This document shows positions 16,162 to 24,389 of a DNA stretch of 39,837 nt, one piece after another. Position 1 is the first letter of the stretch, and every line of letters begins with the position of its first letter. The DNA comes from a virus. The position numbers and the translations under genes were made by a program. The notes under the pieces were generated by a model, which saw only the letters and a program-made list of their open reading frames with translations, searched no databases and had not been told where the DNA came from. Location: IMG/VR virus record IMGVR_UViG_3300036900_000181, positions 1 to 39,837 of that record; one strand, 5' to 3'.

Positions 16162-16389
16162 TTATTTACCTACCTTTTTTTCTTCAATAATTTTAGAAAC
16201 CAACTTCTCAAGATCACATAATGCAATCCTATGTATTTCGCTTACAGGTATCCTATAGGAGGCTTTTACCCCATCACCGATTCGCACAGCGTTCAAGCGA
16301 CCCTTTCGGATAGCCCTAACGATTGTGTTGTAATGCAATCCCATCTTGGACGCAAATTCTTTTACTGTAAGGTATTCGTTTTCAATCAT
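16162..16389 (-). CDS. Excisionase-like helix-turn-helix protein, 75 aa (minus strand)
   Basis: The first 55 residues fit the HTH_17/excisionase-like winged helix: L-T-V-K-E-F-A-S-K-M-G-L-H-Y-N-T-I-V-R-A-I-R-K-G as the helix-turn-helix, then R-L-N-A-V-R-I-G and Y-R-I-P as the wing. The C-terminal 20 residues are an acidic/basic helix. Such proteins are Xis factors or transcription regulators. No integrase gene is present in the window, so a regulator is more likely. Its promoter ends 6 bases before the ATG, predicting a leaderless mRNA, and no Shine-Dalgarno site is visible. Confidence 0.75.
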   Translation of the reverse strand: MIENEYLTVKEFASKMGLHYNTIVRAIRKGRLNAVRIGDGVKASYRIPVSEIHRIALCDLEKLVSKIIEEKKVGK

Positions 16390-16395
16390 GTCTAC

Positions 16396-16424
16396 ATTGT
16401 ACGTATTTCACCATTTAATGTCAA
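16396..16424 (-). promoter_or_regulatory. Consensus promoter for a leaderless excisionase-like mRNA
   Basis: On the minus strand TTGACA (16424-16419), 17 bases, TACAAT (16401-16396). Six bases (GTAGAC) separate the -10 from the ATG at 16389, so +1 should be the A of the start codon. TTGACATT occurs again 20 bp upstream (16444-16437), two helical turns away. That arrangement fits an operator bound by two like subunits, possibly the HTH protein itself. Confidence 0.75.
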
Positions 16425-16519
16425 GGATGATGTAATAATGTCAATACTCAACTTTAATCTATTGTTAATATATTATATATGGATCACTGTAGAATTTAAC
16501 AACTTACAGGAGAATTGTC

Positions 16520-18832
16520 ATGGCCCAAGCATATGGAATCGGAGGTTTTGTCACAGTACCACCAGGAGCAATTCAAGGTAGAGGAGCCCCTCCAGCATCC
16601 TTTAGAGGCGGCTTAGGACAACAATGGTTCGATTTCAGCCAAAGCCCTCCAGTAGAATACGTATTTAACGGCCTCACATGGAACTCCGGAGGTGGTGCGC
16701 TTGCAACAACAACTGTTGCCGGACCTGTATTTCTTGCCACAACCACACAGACAGCTTCTGGAGGAGCACCAAGCACGGCTTATGTTTCTTCAGCCAATGA
16801 TGTTGCTGCCGCTTTGGCTGCAGTAGTTGTTGGTGCTGGAGTTCCAGCAACCACAGCTCAGCAAGGATACGTCTTCTTAGCTACAAATGCACAGGCTCAA
16901 GCAGGTCTTTTAACTGATAACCATGTTATCAACCCTGCTTCTCTTGCATCGGCTTTATCTAATGCTGCATCTTTACCTATTGGTAATGGATCACAGGGAT
17001 CAGGTTCATTCACGACGCTTGCAGCATCAGGAACTTTAGCAGCTGCGGCAGCGGTAACAGTTGGAACAACATTGAACGTTTCAGGCGCAACAACCTTAGC
17101 AGCTCTTTCAGCAACATCAGGAGCATTCAGTACAACCTTGTCTGTAACTGGCGCTTCAACAATTGCAGCTCTTTCAGCAACATCAGGAGCTTTTAGCACT
17201 ACACTTAGTGTTACAGGAGCATCAACAATAGCGGCTTTAAGCGCAACATCCGGAGCCTTTTCAACTACACTTTCAGTAACAGGCACATCAACATTAGGCG
17301 TTGTTAATAGCGGAAATCATGTCATAACTGGAACTCTGGGCGTTTCTGGCGCATCCACTCTTGCAGCACTATCAGCTACTACAGGAACATTTAGTTCTAC
17401 TTTAGGAGTTACAGGAACAGCAACTTTAGGAGCAGTAACGCAAGCAGGAACTGCTTTGATCAATACAACTGGTGGTGCAGCAACTACGATAGGCGGTGCT
17501 TCCGCTGGAGCAATCGGTATTGTAGTAGGTTCTGCAGGTAACTTTACCATGACCACAGCCACAGCAGGCGCAACAATGTCTTTTGGTTCCGCCACACAAA
17601 CAGGCGCAATAAGCGTGGGTATTTCCACAGCAGGCCAAGCCGTTAATATACAAAATGCTGCGTCTAATACAGGCGCTAACTCAGTAAATATTTTGTCCGG
17701 AGCTACACCAGGAGCGAATCAAACGCTTTCGGTATTAGCAGGAATAACATCAGGAGCATTTACACAAGCCGCCCAATTTCTTGGAGGTGCAAATACCCAA
17801 GGAACGCAGAATTTTCAAGTATTGAATGGCATTATTGCTGGAGGTACTGGAACTATAAGTCTTTTAAGTGGAGCAATAGCTTCAGGAACAGAAACGTTTA
17901 ACTTGTTTAACGGAAATGCTACAGGTGGAACACTAGTTGCTAATATTTTTGGATCTGTCGCGGCAACGACAGCAGGAACAGTTAATATTAGCACGGGGGC
18001 CGCAGCTCACGTAACTAATATCGGCAGTGCTACAGGTGGTTCAGTTACAATTATTTCAGGTTCAGGAAATACAATTGGAATCGGTTTAGGAGGCAATGCA
18101 GCCCAAATTATCACAATTGGAGCCGCAGCACAGACAGGAAAGATAAGCATTGCTAATTCAACTGCAGCTATGCCGGCTGTAGACCTTATGAATGGAGTGG
18201 CAGCAGGCGCGCAAGTTCTAAATATAGCTTCTGGAACCTCGTCATCAGCAGCGCAAACAGTAAATATTTTGAATGGGACCACTCCAGGAGCTAGTACTAC
18301 ATTCAGTGTAATGAATGGCGCAGCATCAGCAGGAACACAAGCTATTGCAATGCTATCGACTGGCGCAACAAGAGCGGGAACGTTTAATATTGGCGACGGG
18401 GGAGCTGCCCATATCGGAATAATTGGGTCAACCACTGGGGCAGCCGCCTTGACCTTGCAGGCAGGGACTGGAGCGACAGGACTGAAGTTAAATGCTGCCG
18501 GAAACGTTCAAATGGTGCCTGCGACTAGTTCAACAGCCTCTGCAACAAGCTCAGTCACAATGAATAACCGAGTTGGTTGTGCGACATTTACAGGATTTAC
18601 TACAGCAGCAGCAGGCACGCAATCATTCACAATTACAAACAGCACTGTTCTTACAACTTCTAGTGTTCACGTGACTGTTGCTAATTTGAATGCCTCTGCT
18701 GCAGGAGCTCAAATGTCACTTGTAGGAGTAACTCAAGCAGCGGGAAGTATTGTAGTTAATACCAAAAACAATGGTGGTGGCGCTCTTGGTGCAGGGGATA
18801 ACGTTTTGATAAACTTTTGGATTTTAAGTTAA
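16520..18832 (+). CDS. Repetitive tail-fibre protein, 770 aa
   Basis: A very A, T, G, S-rich protein of the fibre block. The N-terminal 90 residues (P-P-G-A-I-Q-G-R-G-A-P-P, Q-Q-W-F-D-F-S-Q-S-P-P-V-E-Y-V-F-N-G) look like a virion attachment part. Residues 190-255 are three 22-residue repeats, with more degenerate copies to about 310. The centre to residue 690 is a long array of short beta repeats (T-V-N-I-L-N/S-G, T-F-N-I-G-D-G). The C-terminal 80 residues (T-G-F-T-T-A-A-A-G-T-Q-S-F-T-I) end in F-W-I-L-S. A strong AGGAG lies 9 bases before the ATG. A receptor-binding fibre is inferred. Confidence 0.7.
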   Translation: MAQAYGIGGFVTVPPGAIQGRGAPPASFRGGLGQQWFDFSQSPPVEYVFNGLTWNSGGGALATTTVAGPVFLATTTQTASGGAPSTAYVSSANDVAAALAAVVVGAGVPATTAQQGYVFLATNAQAQAGLLTDNHVINPASLASALSNAASLPIGNGSQGSGSFTTLAASGTLAAAAAVTVGTTLNVSGATTLAALSATSGAFSTTLSVTGASTIAALSATSGAFSTTLSVTGASTIAALSATSGAFSTTLSVTGTSTLGVVNSGNHVITGTLGVSGASTLAALSATTGTFSSTLGVTGTATLGAVTQAGTALINTTGGAATTIGGASAGAIGIVVGSAGNFTMTTATAGATMSFGSATQTGAISVGISTAGQAVNIQNAASNTGANSVNILSGATPGANQTLSVLAGITSGAFTQAAQFLGGANTQGTQNFQVLNGIIAGGTGTISLLSGAIASGTETFNLFNGNATGGTLVANIFGSVAATTAGTVNISTGAAAHVTNIGSATGGSVTIISGSGNTIGIGLGGNAAQIITIGAAAQTGKISIANSTAAMPAVDLMNGVAAGAQVLNIASGTSSSAAQTVNILNGTTPGASTTFSVMNGAASAGTQAIAMLSTGATRAGTFNIGDGGAAHIGIIGSTTGAAALTLQAGTGATGLKLNAAGNVQMVPATSSTASATSSVTMNNRVGCATFTGFTTAAAGTQSFTITNSTVLTTSSVHVTVANLNASAAGAQMSLVGVTQAAGSIVVNTKNNGGGALGAGDNVLINFWILS
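17087..17284 (+). repeat. Three 66-bp fibre repeats with scrambled synonymous codons
   Basis: Units at 17087-17152, 17153-17218 and 17219-17284 each encode 22 residues. Units 2 and 3 encode identical residues but 11 of 22 codons differ. The differences include three serine changes between the TCN and AGY groups, which need at least two base changes. The protein repeat is kept while DNA identity is lost. Confidence 0.85.
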
Positions 18833-18850
18833 GAAGTATTTATATACTCT

Positions 18851-18893
18851 ATGGCTAGGGATACTCCCGAAAAGGCTTAAAACGCCCTGCCAT
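18851..18893 (+). ncRNA. Three-way-junction leader RNA, copy 1
   Basis: P1 is ATGGC (18851-18855) with GCCAT (18889-18893). Inside are P2 GGG-ATACT-CCC (18858-18868), the linker GAAAA (18869-18873), and P3 GGC-TTAAAAC-GCC (18874-18886). The same arrangement, with different paired bases, occurs at 37907-37955. A TATACT box lies at 18844-18849 with no clear -35. If it is used, the RNA would start at about the 5' edge of P1. It is the 5' leader of the gene at 18919. Possible roles are mRNA protection, ligand sensing or binding a phage protein. Confidence 0.6.
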
Positions 18894-18918
18894 TTACTTA
18901 ACAACAAGGAATTCACTT

Positions 18919-19170
18919 ATGCAAAAGCAACTCACACTATTCAAGTCAGTCATTAACGGAATAGAAAATTACTTCCATTTTGACGCAAATTGCCCGGTAG
19001 ATATCGCTAAAGACGCTCTTTTAGAATGCCTTAAGTGGATTGGCCAGATAGAAGATGCCGCTAAAGCTGCGCAAGAAATGCAAGCAAAAGCAGAGGCAGA
19101 AGCAAATCAAGCTGAAGCGCCTGCAGAGGCTCCAGCAGAAACACCCTCACAGGAAACCCCTCATGAGTAA
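18919..19170 (+). CDS. Hypothetical protein with Ala/Glu-rich tail, 83 aa
   Basis: The N-terminal 50 residues are a compact helical segment (F-x-A-N-C-P-V-D-I-A-K-D-A-L-L-E-C-L-K-W-I-G), and the C-terminal 30 residues are a flexible tail of E-A-P-A-E repeats. I recall similar small proteins beside fibre genes in other phages but cannot give a function. The ATG follows AAGGAATTCACTT. The gene overlaps the next by 8 bases. A three-way-junction RNA leader precedes it. Confidence 0.65.
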   Translation: MQKQLTLFKSVINGIENYFHFDANCPVDIAKDALLECLKWIGQIEDAAKAAQEMQAKAEAEANQAEAPAEAPAETPSQETPHE

Positions 19171-19510
19171 TATAGTAAGATTTGATGCAGTTAGATCTCT
19201 AGCTATTGCCAGTATAGGTTTAACCTATACTGCGATAGGAATTCCATTTGGCCATGCAATGCGTGTGCTGCATTTTATCAATGATACGAACGGAACTTAT
19301 ATGATTAGTTTCGATGGTATAAATGATAATGCTGTGATCCTTGCAGATGGATTTAGTCTTTATGATCTTACTAGCGACCAAGATAATGGAGAATCCTTTC
19401 GGTATCAGAAAGGCACTCAGCTATATATAAAGTCTATTGTTGCTCCTACAGCAGTTGCAGGAACGTCCGACACTTTTTATGTAGTGGCTATTTATGGTAA
19501 GGGGGAATAA
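19163..19510 (+). CDS. Small beta-rich structural protein, 115 aa
   Basis: The start at 19163 is chosen because it overlaps the previous stop; the upstream extension is a lysine/glutamine-rich shadow of the neighbouring gene. The product looks like one compact beta domain (V-L-H-F-I-N-D-T-N-G-T-Y-M-I-S-F-D-G, F-S-L-Y-D-L-T-S, G-T-Q-L-Y-I-K-S). In other phages such proteins sit beside tail fibres and are minor virion components. No membrane segment. Its last base overlaps the next start codon (TAATG). Confidence 0.7.
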   Translation: MSNIVRFDAVRSLAIASIGLTYTAIGIPFGHAMRVLHFINDTNGTYMISFDGINDNAVILADGFSLYDLTSDQDNGESFRYQKGTQLYIKSIVAPTAVAGTSDTFYVVAIYGKGE

Positions 19511-20763
19511 TGTCACAATCTGGACTGGCCCGAATTTCTCAAGGCAATCTACCTCCATCTGTACCTTTGCAATTTACAGGAGATAATGGATCAATAGCCG
19601 TTCCTGTAGCGAATAATATCAATATTAACGCAGGAAATGCATTTGTTTTCAGCGGCTCTTCAGTTAGATTTTCCAATTCAGGAAGCACATCTTCTCTTTT
19701 TGTTACAGACATAAACCTAAATACTTTAGTTGGTTTTCAAGCTGGAAATCTTTCCATTACTGCTAATGGAGGAAACAATAATACATCATTAGGAAATAAT
19801 ACTTTAAGTTCCTTAACATCTGGAGATAATAATGTAGGCATCGGCTCATTTGCCGGAAATGCAATTACGACAGGCTTAGACAACGTATTGCTAGGAAATT
19901 TAAGCGGTAGATCTATTGTGAGCGGATCCGACAATACAATTATCGGATATTCTGCAGCTACAAGTATTACCTCGGATAACAATGTTATCATAGGGTCCAC
20001 TACTGCACAGTCTTTAACCACAGGATCAAGCAATATTATAATTGGTTTTCAGTCTGGTGTAAATTATACGGGAACAGAATCTAATAACATTTTGATAGGA
20101 AACCAAGGAACTGCATTAGATTCAAGAGTTATTAGAGTTGGTCAACTTCAGTTAGAATGTTTTATAGCTGGAATTGATGGTGTTACAGTAGCAAATTCAG
20201 AGTTAGTTACAGTAGATGGATCTAATCAATTAGGTTCTATTTCAAATGGAACATTAGGTCAAGTTTTAACTTCAAATGGGTCTGCCTCTCCAACATTTCA
20301 AAGCATTTCTGCATCTGGAGCAGTTACAACATTGACAGGTGATTCAGGAGGAGCTTTAAGCCCTACTGCTGGTAATTTTAACATATTAGGTCGTTCAGGA
20401 TCAAAAGTTTCAGGTGCAGTTTCTACCTTAACAGTTAAAAGCCCTCCATTCTCTCAAGTCGGATCTTCTGCAACAAGTTCCCTTAACACTGGTGAATTCG
20501 TCACAGCGGCAGTCACTCGTACTTTGCCTGCTTCTGCTGGGTTGGCGGATGGGGATCTTTTTATTTATGTATGTACTACTGCTGGGGCATTGGTAGTGCA
20601 GTCTGTTACAGCACAGAAGATACGGATAGGCAATGTGATCACAAGCGCTGCGGGTTCAGCCACTAGCACGGCAATCGGCGATAGCTTGACTTTGCGGTTT
20701 AATGCCACTGATGGGTTCTTCTACGCGGTTTCTGTAGTAGGAAATTGGACTCTATCACCATAA
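19510..20763 (+). CDS. Fibre protein with YadA-head-like beta roll, 417 aa
   Basis: Residues 1-75 are an N-terminal region (Q-G-N-L-P-P-S-V-P-L-Q-F-T-G-D-N-G). Residues about 88-200 carry repeats of N-x-T/V-x-L/I-G-x-x-A/S-G, S-x-T-S/T-G-x-x-N-x-x-I-G. This is the left-handed beta roll of trimeric autotransporter heads, also found in phage fibres and giant-virus proteins. Residues 245-417 are a C-terminal domain (G-T-L-G-Q-V-L-T-S-N-G, and V-V-G-N-W-T-L-S-P at the end). It probably forms a trimeric host-binding fibre. It overlaps the preceding gene by one base. Confidence 0.7.
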   Translation: MSQSGLARISQGNLPPSVPLQFTGDNGSIAVPVANNININAGNAFVFSGSSVRFSNSGSTSSLFVTDINLNTLVGFQAGNLSITANGGNNNTSLGNNTLSSLTSGDNNVGIGSFAGNAITTGLDNVLLGNLSGRSIVSGSDNTIIGYSAATSITSDNNVIIGSTTAQSLTTGSSNIIIGFQSGVNYTGTESNNILIGNQGTALDSRVIRVGQLQLECFIAGIDGVTVANSELVTVDGSNQLGSISNGTLGQVLTSNGSASPTFQSISASGAVTTLTGDSGGALSPTAGNFNILGRSGSKVSGAVSTLTVKSPPFSQVGSSATSSLNTGEFVTAAVTRTLPASAGLADGDLFIYVCTTAGALVVQSVTAQKIRIGNVITSAAGSATSTAIGDSLTLRFNATDGFFYAVSVVGNWTLSP

Positions 20764-20779
20764 AGGAAGAAGATTAAAT

Positions 20780-21256
20780 ATGGCTCAAAATAATGCTGCA
20801 AATATAAGTTCTTCTTTAGCAACAACAAATTTCGCTTTAGCGATTGTGAGTAAAACTTTAACATCTGCACAGATTAAAGCGTTGCATGCAACTCCTATAG
20901 AAGTCGTACCAGCTCCTGGAGTTGGAAAGGTGAATTGTATTTTAGGCCCTATTTGGTGCAGTTTCAATTATGGCGGAACAAATGTTTTTGTTGCAGGAGC
21001 TGCACAAGTTGTAGATCTATATTATTCAACAACCACAATTATTCCATTGACAGCAAATATTACAAATCCTGTATTGACTGGATCTGCAAGTATTATTTCT
21101 CAACAAAACTTAAATGTTTTAACTAATAATGCAGCATCGGCTTTTGAGAATCTTGCAATAAATGCATATAACCCTATAGCTACCGAAATAACAGGAAATG
21201 CAGCAAATGACAATACAATCACTCTTACGGTTGTATATTATGTCGCAACACTTTGA
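20780..21256 (+). CDS. Fibre-block beta protein, 158 aa
   Basis: A single-domain protein between two fibre genes, behind AGGAAGAAGATTAAAT. Beta-rich, with I-K-A-L-H-A-T-P-I-E-V-V-P-A-P-G near residue 30 and G-P-I-W-C-S-F-N-Y-G-G-T-N-V-F around 60, ending in I-T-L-T-V-V-Y-Y-V-A. The pattern is like small phage proteins that cap fibres or form trimeric knobs, but I cannot name a family. No membrane segment. Confidence 0.65.
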   Translation: MAQNNAANISSSLATTNFALAIVSKTLTSAQIKALHATPIEVVPAPGVGKVNCILGPIWCSFNYGGTNVFVAGAAQVVDLYYSTTTIIPLTANITNPVLTGSASIISQQNLNVLTNNAASAFENLAINAYNPIATEITGNAANDNTITLTVVYYVATL

Positions 21257-21262
21257 GGTTAA

Positions 21263-23215
21263 ATGGCTAACGGTAACTCAATAAACTCACTTGACCCTAA
21301 GACAGAAGTTGGTTCGCTGTGCTATTTTAGCAATGCGAATGGTGACGCCTATGCGACTACTGCATGGTTAAAATGTGATGGAGCTACATATTCACAAGCA
21401 ACATACCCTCTGCTTTTTGCTAACTTAGGATTGCTTAATGCGGGCGGCTTCGTTTGGACCTCAAGAACGAGCGGTACGTCAACCGCATTAACTACTTTAA
21501 CATTTGGCACAGTATTTGTTGCTGGAGGTGTGGGAGGAACCCTTCTGACTTCAACAGATGCCATAACTTGGACCTCTAGAACATCAGGCACAGCTTCATC
21601 AATTTCAGCTTCTACTTTCGGAAATGCTTTGTATGTATTTGGAGCAGCAGCGGGCGGACTATCCACAAGCGCCGATGGAATAACCTGGACCTCAAGAACG
21701 AGCGGCACATCAAGCGCAATATCTGCAATGACATATGGAACACTATATGTATATGCTGGTGCAGGAGGTGTATTAGCAAGCTCCACTGATGCAATAACAT
21801 GGACAGTTAGAAACACACCAGTAAATAGTGCACTTAACTCTCTAACATTTGGGGCTAGTACATATGTTGGATCAGGAGCATCAGGAGTTGTTGTAACTTC
21901 TACAGATGCAGTTACATGGAATAGCAGAACTCCTTCTATAGGAACCGCTAGTCCGACAACGAACGGGACTGTTCCTTTTGCGTTTGGAAATTCTTTATAT
22001 GTATCTGTTGCCGATGTAGGAATCATAAACACCTCCACAGACGCATTGACATGGACAGCAAGGTCTAGCGGAACAGCAAGCAATTTAAATGCTGTAGTTT
22101 ATGGAACAGCTTATGTTACAGGAGGCGCAGGAGGTTTTGTAGCTAGTTCAACAGATGCCATAACATGGACCTCAAGAACCAGCGGAACTACAAGCATTAT
22201 TAGAGCTTTAATGTTTGGGAATTCCCTTCATTTATATGGAGGTGCAGGGGGAGCACTAGCAACAAGCACAGATGGAACTACATGGACTGCTAGAACATCT
22301 AATACAGCTAGCCAAATAAATGCACTTACATACGGAACAGCCTTCGTTTACGTTGGAACTGGAGGCGTATTAGCAAGCTCAACGGATGCTATAACCTGGA
22401 CAGTAAGAACAAGCCAAACTACTAGTAGTATATATAACGTAGCATTTGGGAATTCCCTTCATGTATATGTAGGAGCTACAGGAGCGCTTGCAACCAGTAC
22501 TGATGGAACAACGTGGACGGCCAGAACATCAGCGACAACTAGTAGTATGTTTGGTTTGGCATTTGGAGCAGGAGCGTGGGTAGCGGTTGGCGCTGGAGGA
22601 AAAATACAATCGTCTACAGACGCGATTACATGGACACTACGCACGAGTCCAACACCAAATACTCTAGAAACTGTTATTTATAATTCAGGTTTTTATGCTG
22701 TAGGAAATGGTGCAGTATATACATCAACTGATGGAACAACTTGGACAAATAATGGCGGTCAACTATCAACAGCTTTACCAACTTTAAATCTTACTTTTGG
22801 AACTGTCTTTGTTGCTGGAGGAACTGGAGGCGTACTTTTTACATCCACAGACGCGAAGACTTGGACCTCAAGAACGAGCGGCACAACATCCGTGATCGGA
22901 GCTATTACTTATGCTAATGGTAGATATGTTTTAGGCACAACAGTTGGAACGACAAAATTTACCTCTTCAGACGCCATTACTTGGTATCCAACTCCATCTA
23001 ATTATGTTACAGGCTCTCTTACGAATGGTGCAGGAGTCTTTTTAAGTAGTGATAACACCACGGGAGCTATTGAGACTTCAACAACAAGCTATCCCTATAA
23101 TTCTGCAACGCAATTTCAAGTTCCAACAGATGCCGCAGTCAATGGAGATCTGACCGTAGAATATACTGGAAACTATAAACGATCATTATATATAAGAGCC
23201 TTATCAAACGTATAA
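21263..23215 (+). CDS. Tail-collar/beta-propeller fibre protein, 650 aa
   Basis: Residues about 16-55 match the phage tail-collar motif (V-G-S-L-C-Y-F, W-L-K-C-D-G-A-T-Y-S-Q-A-T-Y-P-L-L-F-A-N-L-G). From about 60 to 610 there are 13 copies of a blade-like repeat with the core S-T-D-A/G-x-T-W-T-x-R-T-S, each followed by a Y/F-V-x-G-G-x-G-G strand. This is typical of BNR/sialidase-like beta-propellers, which bind glycans. The last 40 residues (F-Q-V-P-T-D-A-A) form a collar-like end. No sialidase catalytic set is evident, so binding rather than cleavage is likely. DNA repeats within the gene are nearly identical in places. Confidence 0.75.
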   Translation: MANGNSINSLDPKTEVGSLCYFSNANGDAYATTAWLKCDGATYSQATYPLLFANLGLLNAGGFVWTSRTSGTSTALTTLTFGTVFVAGGVGGTLLTSTDAITWTSRTSGTASSISASTFGNALYVFGAAAGGLSTSADGITWTSRTSGTSSAISAMTYGTLYVYAGAGGVLASSTDAITWTVRNTPVNSALNSLTFGASTYVGSGASGVVVTSTDAVTWNSRTPSIGTASPTTNGTVPFAFGNSLYVSVADVGIINTSTDALTWTARSSGTASNLNAVVYGTAYVTGGAGGFVASSTDAITWTSRTSGTTSIIRALMFGNSLHLYGGAGGALATSTDGTTWTARTSNTASQINALTYGTAFVYVGTGGVLASSTDAITWTVRTSQTTSSIYNVAFGNSLHVYVGATGALATSTDGTTWTARTSATTSSMFGLAFGAGAWVAVGAGGKIQSSTDAITWTLRTSPTPNTLETVIYNSGFYAVGNGAVYTSTDGTTWTNNGGQLSTALPTLNLTFGTVFVAGGTGGVLFTSTDAKTWTSRTSGTTSVIGAITYANGRYVLGTTVGTTKFTSSDAITWYPTPSNYVTGSLTNGAGVFLSSDNTTGAIETSTTSYPYNSATQFQVPTDAAVNGDLTVEYTGNYKRSLYIRALSNV

Positions 23216-23222
23216 GGAGCTT

Positions 23223-23921
23223 ATGACCAAAGTTTTTATAGCAACCCCGGCCTTTGACGGTAAGGTAAACGTAAATTATGCATGTTCATTATGCGATACA
23301 AGACTATATTTAGCAGCCAACGCGATAGAGTCGGTTGTGCGAATACACACCGCTGGATCGCTATTAGTTAGGGAAAGAAATGACCTTGTTAAGGTATTTC
23401 TAGAGACAGATTGCACACATATGATGTGCATTGATTCTGATATTGGCTGGAATCCTTTAGATATCAAGAAACTTCTCGACTATAATGAAGATTTTGTAGC
23501 TTCTTTGTATCCTGCGCGAGGTGAAAGAGTATTCCTTTTTCGCGGCGTGTATGAAGGAGAAAACAAGCGCATGGTCATATCGGAAAAGAAGTTGCTTGAA
23601 ATGCAATACATACCTGCGGGATTTATGCTTTTGAAACGATGTGTTCTAGAGAAGATGATCGACTTTTTCCCGCAACTTTACTATGAACCGAAAGAAGAAA
23701 GCCTAAAACACACCAAAGGCTATTGTCTGTTTGACACAGAAATATGGGATGGAGAGTTTTGGGGAGAGGACTACGTATTTTGCCGCAGAGCTAGGCAGTC
23801 TGGGTTTAGAATATGGATTGATCCTCTAATCACTTTAGATCATGCCGGGACAGCTGGAGCATTTATTGAAACTTTAAAGACGGAGGGTAGTAATGAAGGG
23901 CAAGGAAAAGCGGAAAACTAA
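23223..23921 (+). CDS. Glycosyltransferase-like protein (GT-A fold), 232 aa
   Basis: Starts T-K-V-F-I-A-T-P-A-F-D-G-K-V, as in phage GT-A glycosyltransferases, with R-N-D-L-V at residues 52-56 and a D-S-D motif at 71-73 (M-M-C-I-D-S-D-I-G-W) that would bind the nucleotide-sugar metal. The W-G-E-D-Y-V-F-C-R-R-A motif near 180-190 supplies the usual acidic residues of the acceptor side. Such enzymes modify host surface polysaccharide or virion proteins. It ends the fibre operon, 7 bases after the propeller gene, and may glycosylate the Ser/Thr-rich fibres. Confidence 0.75.
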   Translation: MTKVFIATPAFDGKVNVNYACSLCDTRLYLAANAIESVVRIHTAGSLLVRERNDLVKVFLETDCTHMMCIDSDIGWNPLDIKKLLDYNEDFVASLYPARGERVFLFRGVYEGENKRMVISEKKLLEMQYIPAGFMLLKRCVLEKMIDFFPQLYYEPKEESLKHTKGYCLFDTEIWDGEFWGEDYVFCRRARQSGFRIWIDPLITLDHAGTAGAFIETLKTEGSNEGQGKAEN

Positions 23922-24051
23922 GGTCGAGAAGGTCATGAAGGAATTTTCTAAAGGAGAATTGCATTCAGGATCAAAATCAGGCCCAACAGTAACCAATCCG
24001 AAGCAGGCCGTTGCGATAGGATACAGTGAAGCCAGAAAAGGGAAAAAGTGA
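23893..24051 (+). CDS. DUF6496-like small basic protein, 52 aa
   Basis: A short gene overlapping the end of the glycosyltransferase by 29 bases. The peptide K-V-M-K-E-F-S-K-G-E-L-H-S-G-S-K, then P-K-Q-A-V-A-I-G-Y-S-E-A-R-K matches what I know of DUF6496, a small family common in phages and environmental bacteria with no known function. The start follows GGAGGG. It overlaps the next gene by 4 bases. Confidence 0.7.
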   Translation: MKGKEKRKTKVEKVMKEFSKGELHSGSKSGPTVTNPKQAVAIGYSEARKGKK

Positions 24052-24305
24052 ACCTTGATGAGATTAAATATTCAGAATCACTAGTTGAGTGGTCAACAGG
24101 AAAAGAAATATTTATCAATGACAAATCTACGCCGTATGCTTTTCCTGATTGTCCTCAATGCCAGACAGTCTTAAAAAAGGTCGTCGGCAAGAAGTTAATC
24201 ATCACGAAACCTCCTTATTTTCGTTTTAGGTGTTCAGTCTGCGACTTCGACAATTTCGTTCAGATGAAATTTAAAGAGATCCATGAAAATTACTATATGA
24301 AATAA
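24048..24305 (+). CDS. Zinc-ribbon protein, 85 aa
   Basis: GTG start overlapping the previous stop, with AAGGG upstream. Two CxxC pairs (C-P-Q-C near residue 36 and C-S-V-C near 63) are separated by about 25 residues with a K-K-V-V-G-K-K segment. This forms a likely zinc ribbon. The flanks have no other motif. It is the last gene of the late rightward block; a terminator follows 50 bases later. Function unknown. Confidence 0.65.
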   Translation: MNLDEIKYSESLVEWSTGKEIFINDKSTPYAFPDCPQCQTVLKKVVGKKLIITKPPYFRFRCSVCDFDNFVQMKFKEIHENYYMK

Positions 24306-24318
24306 ATCCCACTTAGGG

Positions 24319-24388
24319 TAAGATCAAATCATCTTATCTTTCTGAATTTAAGATGACCCGCTCTGCTTCACGGCATTGCGGGTTTTTT
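24319..24388 (+). terminator. Late-operon terminator with alternative upstream hairpins
   Basis: CCCGC (24357-24361) pairs with GCGGG (24378-24382), reinforced by an inner TGC/GCA, and is followed by TTTTTT. Upstream, ATCTTA (24331-24336) can pair either with TAAGAT (24319-24324) or, extended to TCATCTTA, with TAAGATGA (24349-24356). The two folds exclude each other. It ends the fibre operon. Confidence 0.8.
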
Positions 24389-24389
24389 A

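Noticed and set aside
16231-16581. Plus-strand open frame of 116 codons across the excisionase-like gene
   Set aside because: Antisense to a clear HTH gene and running through its promoter; no ribosome site.
18007-18435. Minus-strand open frame of 142 codons opposite the large fibre gene
   Set aside because: Low-complexity A/P/V-rich translation created by the A/T/G-rich repeat gene on the plus strand.
21349-22083. Long minus-strand open frame (244 codons) opposite the propeller gene
   Set aside because: It is an antisense shadow of a repetitive, codon-biased gene; its translation mirrors the repeats and no ribosome site or promoter fits.
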